The notes: a model not told the origin generated them from the sequence alone. Counted from the stretch's first letter, positions 27,485 through 37,755 are shown. The stretch: 64,000 nt of DNA from Acidobacteriota bacterium (GCA_016213725.1 JACQZS010000135.1:1-64000); one strand, 5' to 3'. Program-made: numbers and translations.

Positions 27485-29141
27485 AGCCGCCTTCGCCGAT
27501 GTCGATGCCGGCCGCATTCTGCTGCGGGCCCCGTTCTCAAACTTGCTCATCTGCAAGCGGGTACCGGGCGCATCCTGGGACACCGCACGGCGCGTTTGGA
27601 CCTATCCCGCGACGCCGCAACACGCGCGCCTGATCCGATCCTCGATTCCGCGGCTTCAGGCCAGCTACAAATTCGCCGCACTTCTGGCCCCCAAGCCGGC
27701 GGCTGAAGCCCAGGTGCAACCGGCGCCGGCGCCGCCGACCCAGCCGGGGCCCACAATAGAACTCCCCGCCGGACTCAAAACCACGCCCTGGCGACACCAG
27801 ATCGATGCGTTTCGATTCGCCATGGAACGCCTGCTCCGTGGTGGCGGCGCCGCGCTTCTCGCCCTCGAGATGGGCGTCGGCAAGACGCTCGTCGCACTGA
27901 TGGTGCTGGCCGCGATAGCCGCCCGACGTATCCTCATCTGCTGCCCATTGCGCGTTGTGCCAGTTTGGGAGCAGCAGATCGAGCGCCACCTGGACCTCGC
28001 GCTGATCGTCGTGACCCTGGACGACAGCGCGGGCAGCGTCGCCAACAAGAAGAGACTCGCCGAGGAGAAACTCCGGCTCGCCGAGGCCACCGGGCGGCCG
28101 CTCGCCCTCATCATCAACTACGATTCTGTCTGGCGCGCGCCCTTTGCGGAGTGGGCTGAGCACCAGCAGTGGGACCTCATTATCGCCGACGAGTCGCACC
28201 GCCTGAAAGCACCTGGCGGCAAAGCCAGCCTGGCGTTCAAACGTCTGCGCTCCCGGGCCCGCGCGCGCCTGGCGCTCACCGGCACGCCGCTCCCGCACAG
28301 TCCGCTTGACGCCTATGCCCAGTTCCGCTTCCTGAACCACACCGTCTTCGGACCCTCCTTCGCCGCATTCCGGCAGAAGTACGCCGTCATGGGAGGATTC
28401 CAGCGCAAGCAGGTCACCGGTTTCCAGCAACTCGATGAACTCGAGGCGCTCATGAAGACCATCACCTTCCGCGTCTCGAAGGACGTCCTCGACCTGCCGC
28501 CTGAAACGCACGTGACCTATGAGTGCGAACTCTCCCCGGAAGCGCTCCGCGTTTATCGGGACCTCGAGCAGGACTTCGTCGCCGAGGTCCGTGATGGCCG
28601 GGTGACCGCCGCAAACGCCATGGTGAAGCTGCTGCGGTTGCAGCAGGTGGCCGGCGGCTGGGTGAAGACCGACGATGGCCAGTACCATCGCGTCGATTCA
28701 GCGAAGCAGAACCTTCTCGCGGACACGCTCGAAGACATCGGCCTCAACGAGCCGGTGGTCGTCTTCTGCAGATTCCACGCTGATCTGGATGCGGTTCATG
28801 AAGCCGCGAAGACCGCCGGGTTCGAGAGCCTGGAACTCTCCGGACGTCGCGACGAGCTGAAGCGCTGGCAGGACGGCGATGCCCAGGTGCTGGCGGTGCA
28901 GATCAGCGCCGGCGGCGTCGGCGTGGACCTCACCCGCGCCCGTTATTCCATCTACTTCTCGCTCAGCTTCTCGTTGGGCGAATACGACCAAGCCTTGAGC
29001 CGGGTTCACCGTCCCGGCCAAACGCGCCCCGTGGAGCACATCCACCTGGTGGCACGGAACACGGTGGATCGCAAGATCATGCGCGCACTCGAAAAGCGCG
29101 CCGAAGTCGTCGAGGCTATTTTGGCCGAGATCAAAGCCTAA
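27477..29141 (+). CDS. Phage/ICE-type SNF2-like DEAD helicase
   Basis: LLALEMGVGKTLVALMVLAAI, LIIADESHRLK, RARLALTGTPLPHSPLDAYAQFRFL, YDQALSRVHRPGQTRPVEHIHLVA. Confidence 0.9.
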   Translation: MPEAAFADVDAGRILLRAPFSNLLICKRVPGASWDTARRVWTYPATPQHARLIRSSIPRLQASYKFAALLAPKPAAEAQVQPAPAPPTQPGPTIELPAGLKTTPWRHQIDAFRFAMERLLRGGGAALLALEMGVGKTLVALMVLAAIAARRILICCPLRVVPVWEQQIERHLDLALIVVTLDDSAGSVANKKRLAEEKLRLAEATGRPLALIINYDSVWRAPFAEWAEHQQWDLIIADESHRLKAPGGKASLAFKRLRSRARARLALTGTPLPHSPLDAYAQFRFLNHTVFGPSFAAFRQKYAVMGGFQRKQVTGFQQLDELEALMKTITFRVSKDVLDLPPETHVTYECELSPEALRVYRDLEQDFVAEVRDGRVTAANAMVKLLRLQQVAGGWVKTDDGQYHRVDSAKQNLLADTLEDIGLNEPVVVFCRFHADLDAVHEAAKTAGFESLELSGRRDELKRWQDGDAQVLAVQISAGGVGVDLTRARYSIYFSLSFSLGEYDQALSRVHRPGQTRPVEHIHLVARNTVDRKIMRALEKRAEVVEAILAEIKA

Positions 29142-29161
29142 CCGGAGAAAGGACGCTCGCA

Positions 29162-29605
29162 ATGAACATCGAGCAGTTGAAGGAGTTCGTGTGCCTGGAG
29201 ACGCGCAAACGCGAACTCGACTCGGAACTCAAAGCAATCGCAGCGCGGATTGACGACCTGGAGCAGGCCCTCGTGCCGCAGTTCTTGGCCGACGGCGTGG
29301 CCTCGATGAAGGTCGACGGCCGGACGGTCTACATCGCGCAGGACATCCACGCCAGCCCGGTGAACGACCGCGCGGAGGTCATCTCGGCACTGAAGACCTC
29401 CGAACTCGGCCAATACGTGTCGGAGAACTACAACACGCAGTCGCTCCGCGCATTCGTGCGCGAGGTCGCCGATGAGGCGCGCCTGCGCTGCCAGCAGCAG
29501 AACCGGCTCTTCACGGAAGAAGAAGTCCGCACCGCATTGCCGTCGCCGCTCTGCGACGCACTCAAGGTTTCGTTCGTTCATTCCCTGCGCAGCAGGAAAG
29601 CCTGA
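29162..29605 (+). CDS. Phage-like hypothetical protein
   Basis: Coiled N-terminus RKRELDSELKAIAARIDDLEQ; good RBS spacing in replication module. Confidence 0.7.
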   Translation: MNIEQLKEFVCLETRKRELDSELKAIAARIDDLEQALVPQFLADGVASMKVDGRTVYIAQDIHASPVNDRAEVISALKTSELGQYVSENYNTQSLRAFVREVADEARLRCQQQNRLFTEEEVRTALPSPLCDALKVSFVHSLRSRKA

Positions 29606-29622
29606 CAAGGAGAAAACACAGA

Positions 29623-30366
29623 ATGTCCACCGAACTGATTCAGATCCAGACGCCCCGCGCTCTTTCTGCACTCGAAAGCAGCCTGGACGCCATCAACGAG
29701 GCCATCGCCACCAACATCAGTGGCGGCGGCATCACGGACTTCGACCTGCCCCGCGTGAAGATCTCGGGCGGCGCCAGCCCGCGCTGGATCGTCCCCACGC
29801 TCGAGGGCGAAGAGACACTGGCGCGCATCGACGGCGTCATCGTCTACGCGCGCGATACCCGGGTTTACTACAAAACCGCCTTCGGCAAGGGCAGCGGCAA
29901 GCAGCCGCCGGATTGCTCGTCGTCCGACGGCATCACCGGCAAGGGCAAGCCGGGCGGTGATTGCTCGCGGTGTCCGCTGGCTGAATACGGCAGTGCGGAA
30001 GAAGGCGCCGGCCAGGCCTGCAAGCAGGTGAAGCAGATCTTTGTGCTGCGCGGCGATCTGCTGTTGCCCGAGGTCGTGTCGCTGCCGCCCACCAGCCTCA
30101 AGGGCGCGCGGCAATTCTTCCTGAAGCTGACCACGCAGGGCATCCCGTACTACCAGGCCGTGATCGGCATGGAACTCGAAAAGGCACAGAACGCCGCCGG
30201 CATCCAGTACGGCAAGGCGCTGCTCAAGTTCGTGCGCCGCCTCACGCCGGAGGAAGCGGCACGCGCGCAACAGTACCACCAGCTTTGCCGGACACTCGCC
30301 GAGCGCGTGCCCACCGGCCTCGATCCCGAAGTGCGCGACCAGGGCGGAGACCAGGGGCCGTTCTAA
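29623..30366 (+). CDS. Phage-like hypothetical protein with possible zinc motif (ssDNA-binding-like by context)
   Basis: CSSSDGITGKGKPGGDCSRCPLAEYGSA...C. Confidence 0.7.
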   Translation: MSTELIQIQTPRALSALESSLDAINEAIATNISGGGITDFDLPRVKISGGASPRWIVPTLEGEETLARIDGVIVYARDTRVYYKTAFGKGSGKQPPDCSSSDGITGKGKPGGDCSRCPLAEYGSAEEGAGQACKQVKQIFVLRGDLLLPEVVSLPPTSLKGARQFFLKLTTQGIPYYQAVIGMELEKAQNAAGIQYGKALLKFVRRLTPEEAARAQQYHQLCRTLAERVPTGLDPEVRDQGGDQGPF

Positions 30367-30378
30367 GCGGAGGACGCC

Positions 30379-30600
30379 ATGTACCTCGCCACAATCCTGG
30401 TCATCGCGCTTTCGCTCTGGTTCGTGCACTGGCTGACGGACTCCGAGCGCCGCCCCCTCACCCTCTCCGCGGCCCGCCTGCTTCGGCGTGCGGGCCGCTG
30501 GCTCTGGGCCACCGGCGAAGCAGTGGAGGTCGGCTACTTCCACAAACGCCAGGTGCGCGACAGCATTCAGCTCGAACTCGAAGCGGGAAAACGGCCATGA
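30379..30600 (+). CDS. Small hypothetical protein with N-terminal hydrophobic segment
   Basis: MYLATILVIALSLWFVHWL; stop overlaps next start (ATGA). Confidence 0.6.
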   Translation: MYLATILVIALSLWFVHWLTDSERRPLTLSAARLLRRAGRWLWATGEAVEVGYFHKRQVRDSIQLELEAGKRP

Positions 30601-30908
30601 ACGATGCGCAACTGACGGACGAACTCGCCAGCCGGGTGATGGGTTGGAAGGTGGCCTCCGGCCGCTTCGTCAAGCCGAGCCGCAGTTGGATCCCCAAGTG
30701 GCGGTTCGCCCCGCTGGAACGCTTGGAGGATGCCTTCCTTCTCCTGGACACGGCGCGCGCGGCATACACTCTGTCGCGCAGCGCCGCCGGCGCCTTCACG
30801 GTTTCGGTCCGGATCAACCAGGGGCGCGGCGAGGCCTCCGGTGAGCCGAAGCCCCGGACGATCACGATCGCACTCGCGGAGGCTGCCGGAATCGAGGTGG
30901 GTCGATGA
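30597..30908 (+). CDS. Hypothetical protein
   Basis: MNDAQLTDELASRVMGWKVASGRFVKPSRSWIPKWRFAPL; ATGA overlaps both sides. Confidence 0.65.
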   Translation: MNDAQLTDELASRVMGWKVASGRFVKPSRSWIPKWRFAPLERLEDAFLLLDTARAAYTLSRSAAGAFTVSVRINQGRGEASGEPKPRTITIALAEAAGIEVGR

Positions 30909-31213
30909 GCCGTCACAATGATCCCCGCGAGTCCACATTGGTCCGGCAGATCGTGGCCGCCCTTCGGGCCATGCCCGGCGTCGTTGTGCGTAAGCGCCAC
31001 GGCAGCAGTTGGTCGGTGGCCGGCGACCCGGATCTCTACGGCTCCTACCGGGGACGGCATTTCGAGATCGAAGTGAAGCGCCGTGACGGCGAAGTCACCG
31101 ACCTGCAGCGGGCGCGCCTTCGCGATTGGGAACGGTCTGGCGCACGGGCGGGTGTGGCTCGCAGCGTCCCGGAGGCGCTCGCAGTGGTTGGCATTCCGGA
31201 GGCAACACACTGA
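30905..31213 (+). CDS. VRR-NUC domain nuclease
   Basis: ESTLVRQIVAALRAMPGVVVRKRHGSSWSVAGDPDLYGSYRGRHFEIEVKRRDGEVTDLQRARLRDWERSG. Confidence 0.85.
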   Translation: MSRHNDPRESTLVRQIVAALRAMPGVVVRKRHGSSWSVAGDPDLYGSYRGRHFEIEVKRRDGEVTDLQRARLRDWERSGARAGVARSVPEALAVVGIPEATH

Positions 31214-31692
31214 TGGCAGCGCCCTCGTACAGCCTCGATGCCTGGCGGCGTTTCCGCGAGCAAAAGGGGAGGCCGGAAACGCCCGCGAGTTCTTCGCCGG
31301 GAATCACTCTGGCGGACATCCCCGCCGACGCGGAAATGGATGACGGCATCGTCATCGGCTTCTGGAACGGCGAGCGGTTCGTGTCGTGGGAGAAGTGGCT
31401 CGCGACGGCGCCGATCACGGTGGATCCGGCGCCGGCGTCCCCGGCACTGCCCGAGGCCTCTGCATACCGTGCAACCTGCGGCAGCACTCCGGTGTGGCTG
31501 CGGAAGGATGGGGACCGCTGGCTGATGTTTGCCGGAACGCAGAAGAGCCGCCGGAGGGATTTCGCCTCGCCGTTTCTGGAACACGCGATCCGCACCGCGG
31601 AGGACTGGTACGGTCCAGCGGCCGACGGCTGGCACGCGGTCGAACGGGCGGTTGCACGGAAGGAGGAGGCACATGCCGATCCGGCCCAGTGA
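31213..31692 (+). CDS. Hypothetical protein (phage-like)
   Basis: MAAPSYSLDAWRRFREQKGRPETP...; lies between two recognisable nuclease genes with short overlaps. Confidence 0.6.
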   Translation: MAAPSYSLDAWRRFREQKGRPETPASSSPGITLADIPADAEMDDGIVIGFWNGERFVSWEKWLATAPITVDPAPASPALPEASAYRATCGSTPVWLRKDGDRWLMFAGTQKSRRRDFASPFLEHAIRTAEDWYGPAADGWHAVERAVARKEEAHADPAQ

Positions 31693-32068
31693 ACGCCACC
31701 GCTATCCGAAGGACTGGAAGTCAATCCGCCAGCGGATCCTCGAGCGCGCCGGACATCGGTGTGAGTTCTGCGGCGTCGAGAACGGGGCCATCGGCCGCCG
31801 GAAGCGCGACGGTAGCTTCGAACTCTTCCAGGGCATGGAAGTCGAGACGGCGGCGCTCGACGGCATCCGCCTCACGCGCATCGTCCTGACGATTGCCCAT
31901 CTCGACCACACGCCAGAGAACAATGCCAACGACAACTTGCGGGCCCTGTGCCAGCGCTGCCACCTGGCGCACGACGCCGCCGAGCACCAGCGAAACGCGC
32001 GGGATACCAGACACCGCAAGCTCGACGCGACCCGACCCCTGTTGGCCGGCCTGGAGACCACTCGATGA
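31673..32068 (+). CDS. HNH endonuclease
   Basis: CEFCG ... IAHLDHTPENNANDNLRALCQRCHLAHD. Confidence 0.88.
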   Translation: MPIRPSERHRYPKDWKSIRQRILERAGHRCEFCGVENGAIGRRKRDGSFELFQGMEVETAALDGIRLTRIVLTIAHLDHTPENNANDNLRALCQRCHLAHDAAEHQRNARDTRHRKLDATRPLLAGLETTR

Positions 32069-33801
32069 CAGATCCACGCAGCTTCCTACACAGCCTATTT
32101 GCGGAAAAGCCCGATGATGCCTATGTCCTGATCTGGACGCTGGCTGACAAGCGTTCGCACTGGTTTCGCGAGATCGATCGGGCAGCGGGATTCGTCGAGT
32201 CCGCGCGCGGCCGCGACATCTACGTCGGCGTCGGCTTGTCTCCGCAGGATTTCGGCCCATCGCGGCGCTGCCCATCAGACAGGGTCCTCGGCCTCGCAGG
32301 GTTCTGGGCCGATTTCGACCTGAAGTCGGAGGCGCACGCCAAGACCAAGCTTCCGACCTCCATCGAAGACGCACTCAGCGTTATCCCGCCCGCGATGTCG
32401 CCAACCGTGGTGATCGCCACCGGCAATGGCGCGCACGCCTGGTGGTTGTTCAAAGAACCCCTTGTATTCGACACCGTTGAAGAACGCCAGAGTGCAGCAG
32501 CGCTCATCGTGCGGTGGCAGACGTTGCTTCGTCTGAATGCCGCGGCACGCGGCTGGGCCTTCGACCGTTTGTCGGACCTGGCGCGGGTGTTGCGCATACC
32601 GGGAACGGTCAACAATAAGGACCCGAGAAATCCGAAGCCGGTCTCGGTTCACTCCAACGCCGGCCGCCGCTACAACCCGAGCGATTTTGCCGAGTTCCTG
32701 GACGGTCTAGGAATCCCCGACCCTGACGCCGAAGAGCGCGCGCGCCGCGAGTGGGCGGGCCGCATGGAAGACGCCCCGGTTGTCATCGACCTGAACGCGT
32801 CTGTGCCGGACGACCTCCTCAAGCGCTACATGGCCGCGGACATGCGCTTCAAGAACACCTGGCTCCGGCAGCGTCACGATCTCAGGGATCAATCGCAGTC
32901 GGGCTACGACTTGGCTCTGGCGGACTTCGGTGTCGATGCCGGCCTTGCGGACCAGCAGATTGTCGACTTGATCATTCACCACCGCCGGCTTCATGGGGAG
33001 CGTGCGCGCAGGAACGCCGACTACTTCGAACGCACGCTGGCGCGAGCGGCCGAACGGAAAGGCGGTGTTGATCCTTTCGCTCCTGAAACCGCCGCTGCAG
33101 ATCCTATCCAACCGCTCCAAAGTGACCCTCTACCCAAGCCGCCCGATCCTGAGCCGGATCCGGCAGCAGCCAAGGCCATCCTCTGCGAGCGTATCTCCCA
33201 GGCACTGGGAGTGCGGGTGCTCCGGCTTCTCAAGGTCACCGGCGAAGAGCCGACCTACGTGATGGAACTGGAGACCGCCACCATCAAGTTCTCCGGTGTC
33301 GGCAAGTTGATCGATCAGGCCAGCGTCCGCGTTGCCGTCGCCGCCGCCGTGAACCGCCTCATTCCTCGCATCAAGCCCAAAGCGTGGGAACGGTTGGCGC
33401 AGACTATGCTCGACGCGCTCACGGAACAGGAAGGTGGCGATGAAACCGACACCGTTGGTGTCACCAAGATGTATCTGACGCGCTATCTCACCGAGAGCGC
33501 CTTCATCCCCTCCATCGAAACTCAGCCGATTCAGTCGATCCGCAAACCCACGGTGATCGACGGCCACGTGGCCATTTCCGCCAGTGACCTTCAGATGCAC
33601 GTGAACAAGGCGTTCTTCCTCAGCCTCACGGTAAAAGCCATCGCGCAGATGCTCACAGTCCTGGGGGCTAAGAGCGTGCGCATCCGAGGCGCGCGGCTTC
33701 GAGACCAGAGCCGGTGGCTGTTGCCCAAAGACCTGTTCGATCTGGCGGACTTCACCGCGCCGCCTGCCAACGCTGAGGAGGTTTCCGATGAACGCGCATG
33801 A
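32065..33801 (+). CDS. RepB-like/archaeo-eukaryotic-type primase protein
   Basis: GFWADFDLKSEAHAKTKLPTSIEDAL ... VVIATGNGAHAWWLFKEPL ... DLARVLRIPGTVNNKDPRNPKPVSV; ATGA overlap with HNH. Confidence 0.8.
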   Translation: MTDPRSFLHSLFAEKPDDAYVLIWTLADKRSHWFREIDRAAGFVESARGRDIYVGVGLSPQDFGPSRRCPSDRVLGLAGFWADFDLKSEAHAKTKLPTSIEDALSVIPPAMSPTVVIATGNGAHAWWLFKEPLVFDTVEERQSAAALIVRWQTLLRLNAAARGWAFDRLSDLARVLRIPGTVNNKDPRNPKPVSVHSNAGRRYNPSDFAEFLDGLGIPDPDAEERARREWAGRMEDAPVVIDLNASVPDDLLKRYMAADMRFKNTWLRQRHDLRDQSQSGYDLALADFGVDAGLADQQIVDLIIHHRRLHGERARRNADYFERTLARAAERKGGVDPFAPETAAADPIQPLQSDPLPKPPDPEPDPAAAKAILCERISQALGVRVLRLLKVTGEEPTYVMELETATIKFSGVGKLIDQASVRVAVAAAVNRLIPRIKPKAWERLAQTMLDALTEQEGGDETDTVGVTKMYLTRYLTESAFIPSIETQPIQSIRKPTVIDGHVAISASDLQMHVNKAFFLSLTVKAIAQMLTVLGAKSVRIRGARLRDQSRWLLPKDLFDLADFTAPPANAEEVSDERA

Positions 33802-35485
33802 TGCTGTAGCAGCCGGGTCCCTCAACGACATCGGCGCCCTGGATCATTCCATCACCGCTGAATACCGTATCTTCGGGCCACCGGGAACCGGGAAGACCAC
33901 GAACCTAACCCGGCAGATCCGGCGCGCGGTTGAGCGCTTCGGAGCGGATTCGGTGCTGGTGACGAGTTTCTCCCGAGCCGCCGCCGCGGAACTCGCAGGC
34001 CGGGACCTGCCCATCAATCCCGACCGGATTGGAACACTCCACTCGCACTGCTACCACGCCCTCGGCGGGCCGGAGATCGCGGAATGCAACGTCGAGGAGT
34101 GGAACAAGGACAATCCACACCTTCAGATCACGCCGAAGAAGAAGCACGGGCGACTGGAGGGCGAAGAAAGCGGAGAGGACGAAGGCGGGGAGCAAGGCAA
34201 GGAAGGCGACGAGTGCCTCGAGCAACTGAACCGCTGGCGCGGCATGATGATCCCGCCTGAAGGCTGGCCCTCGGTGGTGCGGGAGTTCTCGGCCCGCTGG
34301 CGCGAGTACAAGGACGCCCATGGCCTGCTCGACTTCTGCGACCTGATCGATGTGGCCCTCCGCGACGTCTACATGGCCCCCAACCGCCCTTCGGTGATCT
34401 TCGCGGATGAAGCCCAGGACCTGAATCGGATGCAACTCACCCTCGTCCGCAAATGGGGCGAGCGGGCAAACTACTTTATCGTCGCTGCCGACGACGACCA
34501 GACCATCTACTCCTTCACCGGCGCGACACCGGAGGCGGTGCTCGACCCCGACATCCCGGCCGACCACAAGATCATCCTCAAGCAGAGCTACCGCGTGCCC
34601 AGGGCGATTCACGGCCCAGCCATGCGGCTCATCAAGCAAGTGACGCGCCGGCAGGAGAAGGACTACCTGCCGCGGCCGGAAGACGGCGAGTGCATCCGGC
34701 TCTCCACCGGGACGTACAGATCGCCGGAGTACTTCATCCTCAAGAGCGCACTTCAGCACCTGGAACGTGGCCAGACGGTGATGTTCCTCGCGGCCTGCGG
34801 CTATATGCTCCAGCCTCTGGTGGCTGTTCTTCGCAAGAACGCCATCCCGTTCCACAACCCGTATCGCAAGTCGAATGGCTTCTGGAACCCGCTGCGCATT
34901 GGACGTGGATCCACCCCAAGCCGCATCCTCGCGCTTCTGGTCGCCCATCCGGGCTTCGGTGACGGACGTCGGGACTGGACGATGGGCGACCTCGGGCTGT
35001 GGGCCGAATGGCTGACATCCGAGGGAGTTCTGAAGCGCGGCTCCAAGAAGAAACTGCAGAGCCTGCCGCCCAACGGCGACGTCACGATTGCGACTCTCGA
35101 TGAGCTCTTCGAGCCCTCGGCGCTCGAAGCCCTGCTTTCGACCTTCGATGGCGACTACCGCTCGCTGTTGGAGTGGTGGCGTCGGCGGGTGAACGCCTCC
35201 GTCTTCAAGCGAGTTCAGTTTCCCCTGGATGTGGCCGGCGCGCACGGCCCTGCTGCGCTGATCGACGTGCCCCGTGTCGTCGTCGGAACGATCCACTCCG
35301 TCAAGGGCGGCGAAGCCGACGTCGTTTACCTCTTTCCGGATCTCAGCGGTGAGGCAGACCGGCAGTATCAGAGGACGGGCCCGCCGCGCGACGCCGTGAT
35401 CCGGCAGTTCTACGTGGGAATGACCCGGGCGCGGCAGACGCTCTACATCTGCCCGATGGAAACCGGGATGGCGGTGCGGATATGA
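33788..35485 (+). CDS. UvrD/REP-type superfamily 1 helicase
   Basis: YRIFGPPGTGKTTNLTRQI, IFADEAQDLNRMQLTLVRKW, AADDDQTIYSFTGA, GTIHSVKGGEADVVYL, FYVGMTRARQTLYI. Confidence 0.93.
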   Translation: MNAHDAVAAGSLNDIGALDHSITAEYRIFGPPGTGKTTNLTRQIRRAVERFGADSVLVTSFSRAAAAELAGRDLPINPDRIGTLHSHCYHALGGPEIAECNVEEWNKDNPHLQITPKKKHGRLEGEESGEDEGGEQGKEGDECLEQLNRWRGMMIPPEGWPSVVREFSARWREYKDAHGLLDFCDLIDVALRDVYMAPNRPSVIFADEAQDLNRMQLTLVRKWGERANYFIVAADDDQTIYSFTGATPEAVLDPDIPADHKIILKQSYRVPRAIHGPAMRLIKQVTRRQEKDYLPRPEDGECIRLSTGTYRSPEYFILKSALQHLERGQTVMFLAACGYMLQPLVAVLRKNAIPFHNPYRKSNGFWNPLRIGRGSTPSRILALLVAHPGFGDGRRDWTMGDLGLWAEWLTSEGVLKRGSKKKLQSLPPNGDVTIATLDELFEPSALEALLSTFDGDYRSLLEWWRRRVNASVFKRVQFPLDVAGAHGPAALIDVPRVVVGTIHSVKGGEADVVYLFPDLSGEADRQYQRTGPPRDAVIRQFYVGMTRARQTLYICPMETGMAVRI

Positions 35486-36357
35486 ACCTCCGGACATTGA
35501 TCAAAAAGGGCCGCGTAGTCGATCCGCGTTCCCTTCAATCCTACGTGGAGCATCCGGACGGGCCACGCGCAATCACGCTCGACGGGATCGTTCTGGACGC
35601 GATGGACAGAAGCCGGATCCTCGTCAACATCCAGAGCGTGATCGACGACGTGTATGCGATGCCAACCGTTGCCGGGGAATGGTCGGTGGCGGCGTTGCTT
35701 GAGGAAATCACCACGACACCCAAGGCGCCGCCCGTACCTCCGTACAAGTTGATGTGGCTCGAGGGCCGCGTCGCGGGCGAGACGCCGGTGGCGCTCATGG
35801 TCGAGCGTTTCGACGTGCCGGATGGATTCCGGGTGGCGTGCCTCGTCTGGGGAACCACGAACACCGCGAATGCGGTCTGTATCGGTTGTGTCGGCTACTC
35901 AGTCGACAAGGAGGGCCGCGTCCCGAGGGACTCCGTTGTCTACGACCGCTTCACTCACCGGGAGGATTACGCCGTCACGGAGGAGATTGCGGTTCTGACG
36001 TGGAACGGCGCTCTCGTGGCCCACAGTCTCGCCAGGATGAACTGCCGCAACGTCGTCTTGCACGCGATCGCTTCGCCCAAGGTTTCGCGACGCCACCAGC
36101 GGGATCTTGTCCCGGCCACGGTGTGGCACGAGATCCGGATCACCAGCGTGCCGCAAATCCGGACAACCGGTCGTGGCGTCCTCGGCCGGGATGAATCCAA
36201 AATGCGCCGTTTTTGGGTGCGCGGCCATTACGCCGACTACCGCAACGGCGTCGGCCTGTTCGGCAATCCCAAGCTGCGCTGCGTCTTCTGGATCCCAGAG
36301 CACCAGCGCGGCAACGCGGAACTGGGCGATGTGATTCCGGAGTACATGCTGGCGTGA
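35482..36357 (+). CDS. Phage/ICE-type hypothetical protein
   Basis: C-terminal RRFWVRGHYADYRNGVGLFGNPKLRCVFWIPEHQRGN motif; ATGA overlap with helicase. Confidence 0.75.
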   Translation: MNLRTLIKKGRVVDPRSLQSYVEHPDGPRAITLDGIVLDAMDRSRILVNIQSVIDDVYAMPTVAGEWSVAALLEEITTTPKAPPVPPYKLMWLEGRVAGETPVALMVERFDVPDGFRVACLVWGTTNTANAVCIGCVGYSVDKEGRVPRDSVVYDRFTHREDYAVTEEIAVLTWNGALVAHSLARMNCRNVVLHAIASPKVSRRHQRDLVPATVWHEIRITSVPQIRTTGRGVLGRDESKMRRFWVRGHYADYRNGVGLFGNPKLRCVFWIPEHQRGNAELGDVIPEYMLA

Positions 36358-36381
36358 AGCCACGGCAATAGGACTTGAACG

Positions 36382-37755
36382 ATGCCTCGGAATGAAGTTA
36401 GCCTTCAGGCCCTGACTGGAGGCGTCAAGGTGAAACGGCGGGTACAGCATCCGAAGATTCACGAACGAAAGGACCGTGGAAGTTACTACTGGTTCTTCCG
36501 CTACTACGCCGACGAGATTCAGAGCGACGGTTCCGTGAAGACCTCCAGGAAGTTCCACATGCTGGGCCCCAGTCGTGGCGAGAACGCGATCGGCAAACGT
36601 GAGGCGGAGATCGAGCGCGACAAGTTCCTCGCCAAGCTGAATGCTCCAACGCAGGAAGCCGCCGTCGAACAAGTCCTGGCGACGGGGATTGCACTGTTCG
36701 GCGAGATCGCGAAGATGTACGAAGAGGGCTACCTCAGCCGCGAACACCAGATCAGCGTGGCGACCAGGGCCAAGGAGCTGTTCTACCTCCACAAGTACCT
36801 GATACCGCGGTGGGCCAAGTGCCGCCTGAACGAAATCAAACCCAAGGCCATCGAGGACTGGCTTCACACGACGTTCGACTCCTGGTACAGCATGCACGGC
36901 GTGCGCAACATCATGAGCCGGATCTTCTACTACGCCGAAGGCCACGGGCTTTGGGAAGAGGGCAAACGCAGTCCAGCCAGCCGAGCCAAGCTGGGCCGGA
37001 AACGGTACGCGTTCGAGCGGCGCATCCTGACTTTCGAGGAGACCGCAGGGGTGTTGGCTCGGATGGACGAGCCCAACAAACTCATCCTCGAAACCTGCAT
37101 CGCCACCGGCGCGCGCATCTCCGAGGTCCTTGGCCTGCAGTGGAAGCACGTGAACCTGGATGCCGGGACGGTCAAGATCGAACAGCGCGTCTGGCATCAG
37201 CATGTCGGCCGCCCAAAGACCGAAAACAGCCGGCGCGTGCTGGGTATCGGGTATCTGGCCGAGCGGTTTCGCGAAAGGGCCGCGGCCGAACGTGCCAAAC
37301 CCGAGGGTTGGGTCTTTCATCAGAAGTGGGCCCCGGACAGGCCAATGTGGGATTCGGCGGTCCGCGACGCGCTCCACCAGGCGGCGCGCGTGGAAGGTTG
37401 CGATTTCAAAGGCCTGGGACCTCACTCCTTCCGCCGCGCCAACATCACGTGGCGGCAGGAGGTCGGCGGCAGCGCCATCGAGGCGTCCAAGATCGCCGGT
37501 CACTCCAGCCTGGAAATGACGAGCGAGTACACCTTCGTGGCGCCGGAACGCCAGAACGAGCTGACTCGCCGCATCCAGGAGAGACTGGCAAACGCCGCCG
37601 CCAAGCCCGAGAAGACGACGACGGTCGAGGCGCCGCCTCCGGAACCGCCGCCACCACCGCCAGCAGCTCCGCCGCCCGCAACGGCGCCCACCCCAACGCC
37701 AGAGGCACCGCCCAGCCTGCTCGACACCTTGCAGGTGACGACGTTGGTGCAGTAG
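36382..37755 (+). CDS. Tyrosine recombinase/integrase with proline-rich C-terminal tail
   Basis: CIATGARISEVLGLQWKHV, LGPHSFRRANITWRQ, IAGHSSLEMTSEYTFV (R..HxxR..GH..Y). Confidence 0.93.
   Translation: MPRNEVSLQALTGGVKVKRRVQHPKIHERKDRGSYYWFFRYYADEIQSDGSVKTSRKFHMLGPSRGENAIGKREAEIERDKFLAKLNAPTQEAAVEQVLATGIALFGEIAKMYEEGYLSREHQISVATRAKELFYLHKYLIPRWAKCRLNEIKPKAIEDWLHTTFDSWYSMHGVRNIMSRIFYYAEGHGLWEEGKRSPASRAKLGRKRYAFERRILTFEETAGVLARMDEPNKLILETCIATGARISEVLGLQWKHVNLDAGTVKIEQRVWHQHVGRPKTENSRRVLGIGYLAERFRERAAAERAKPEGWVFHQKWAPDRPMWDSAVRDALHQAARVEGCDFKGLGPHSFRRANITWRQEVGGSAIEASKIAGHSSLEMTSEYTFVAPERQNELTRRIQERLANAAAKPEKTTTVEAPPPEPPPPPPAAPPPATAPTPTPEAPPSLLDTLQVTTLVQ

Noticed and set aside
26474-28688. Minus-strand ORFs 26474-27583 and 27537-28688
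   Set aside because: Antisense to the 26288 gene, the HTH gene and the SNF2 helicase; composition typical of shadow frames.
33905-35497. 530-aa minus-strand ORF
   Set aside because: Antisense to the UvrD-like helicase with full motif set; shadow ORF.
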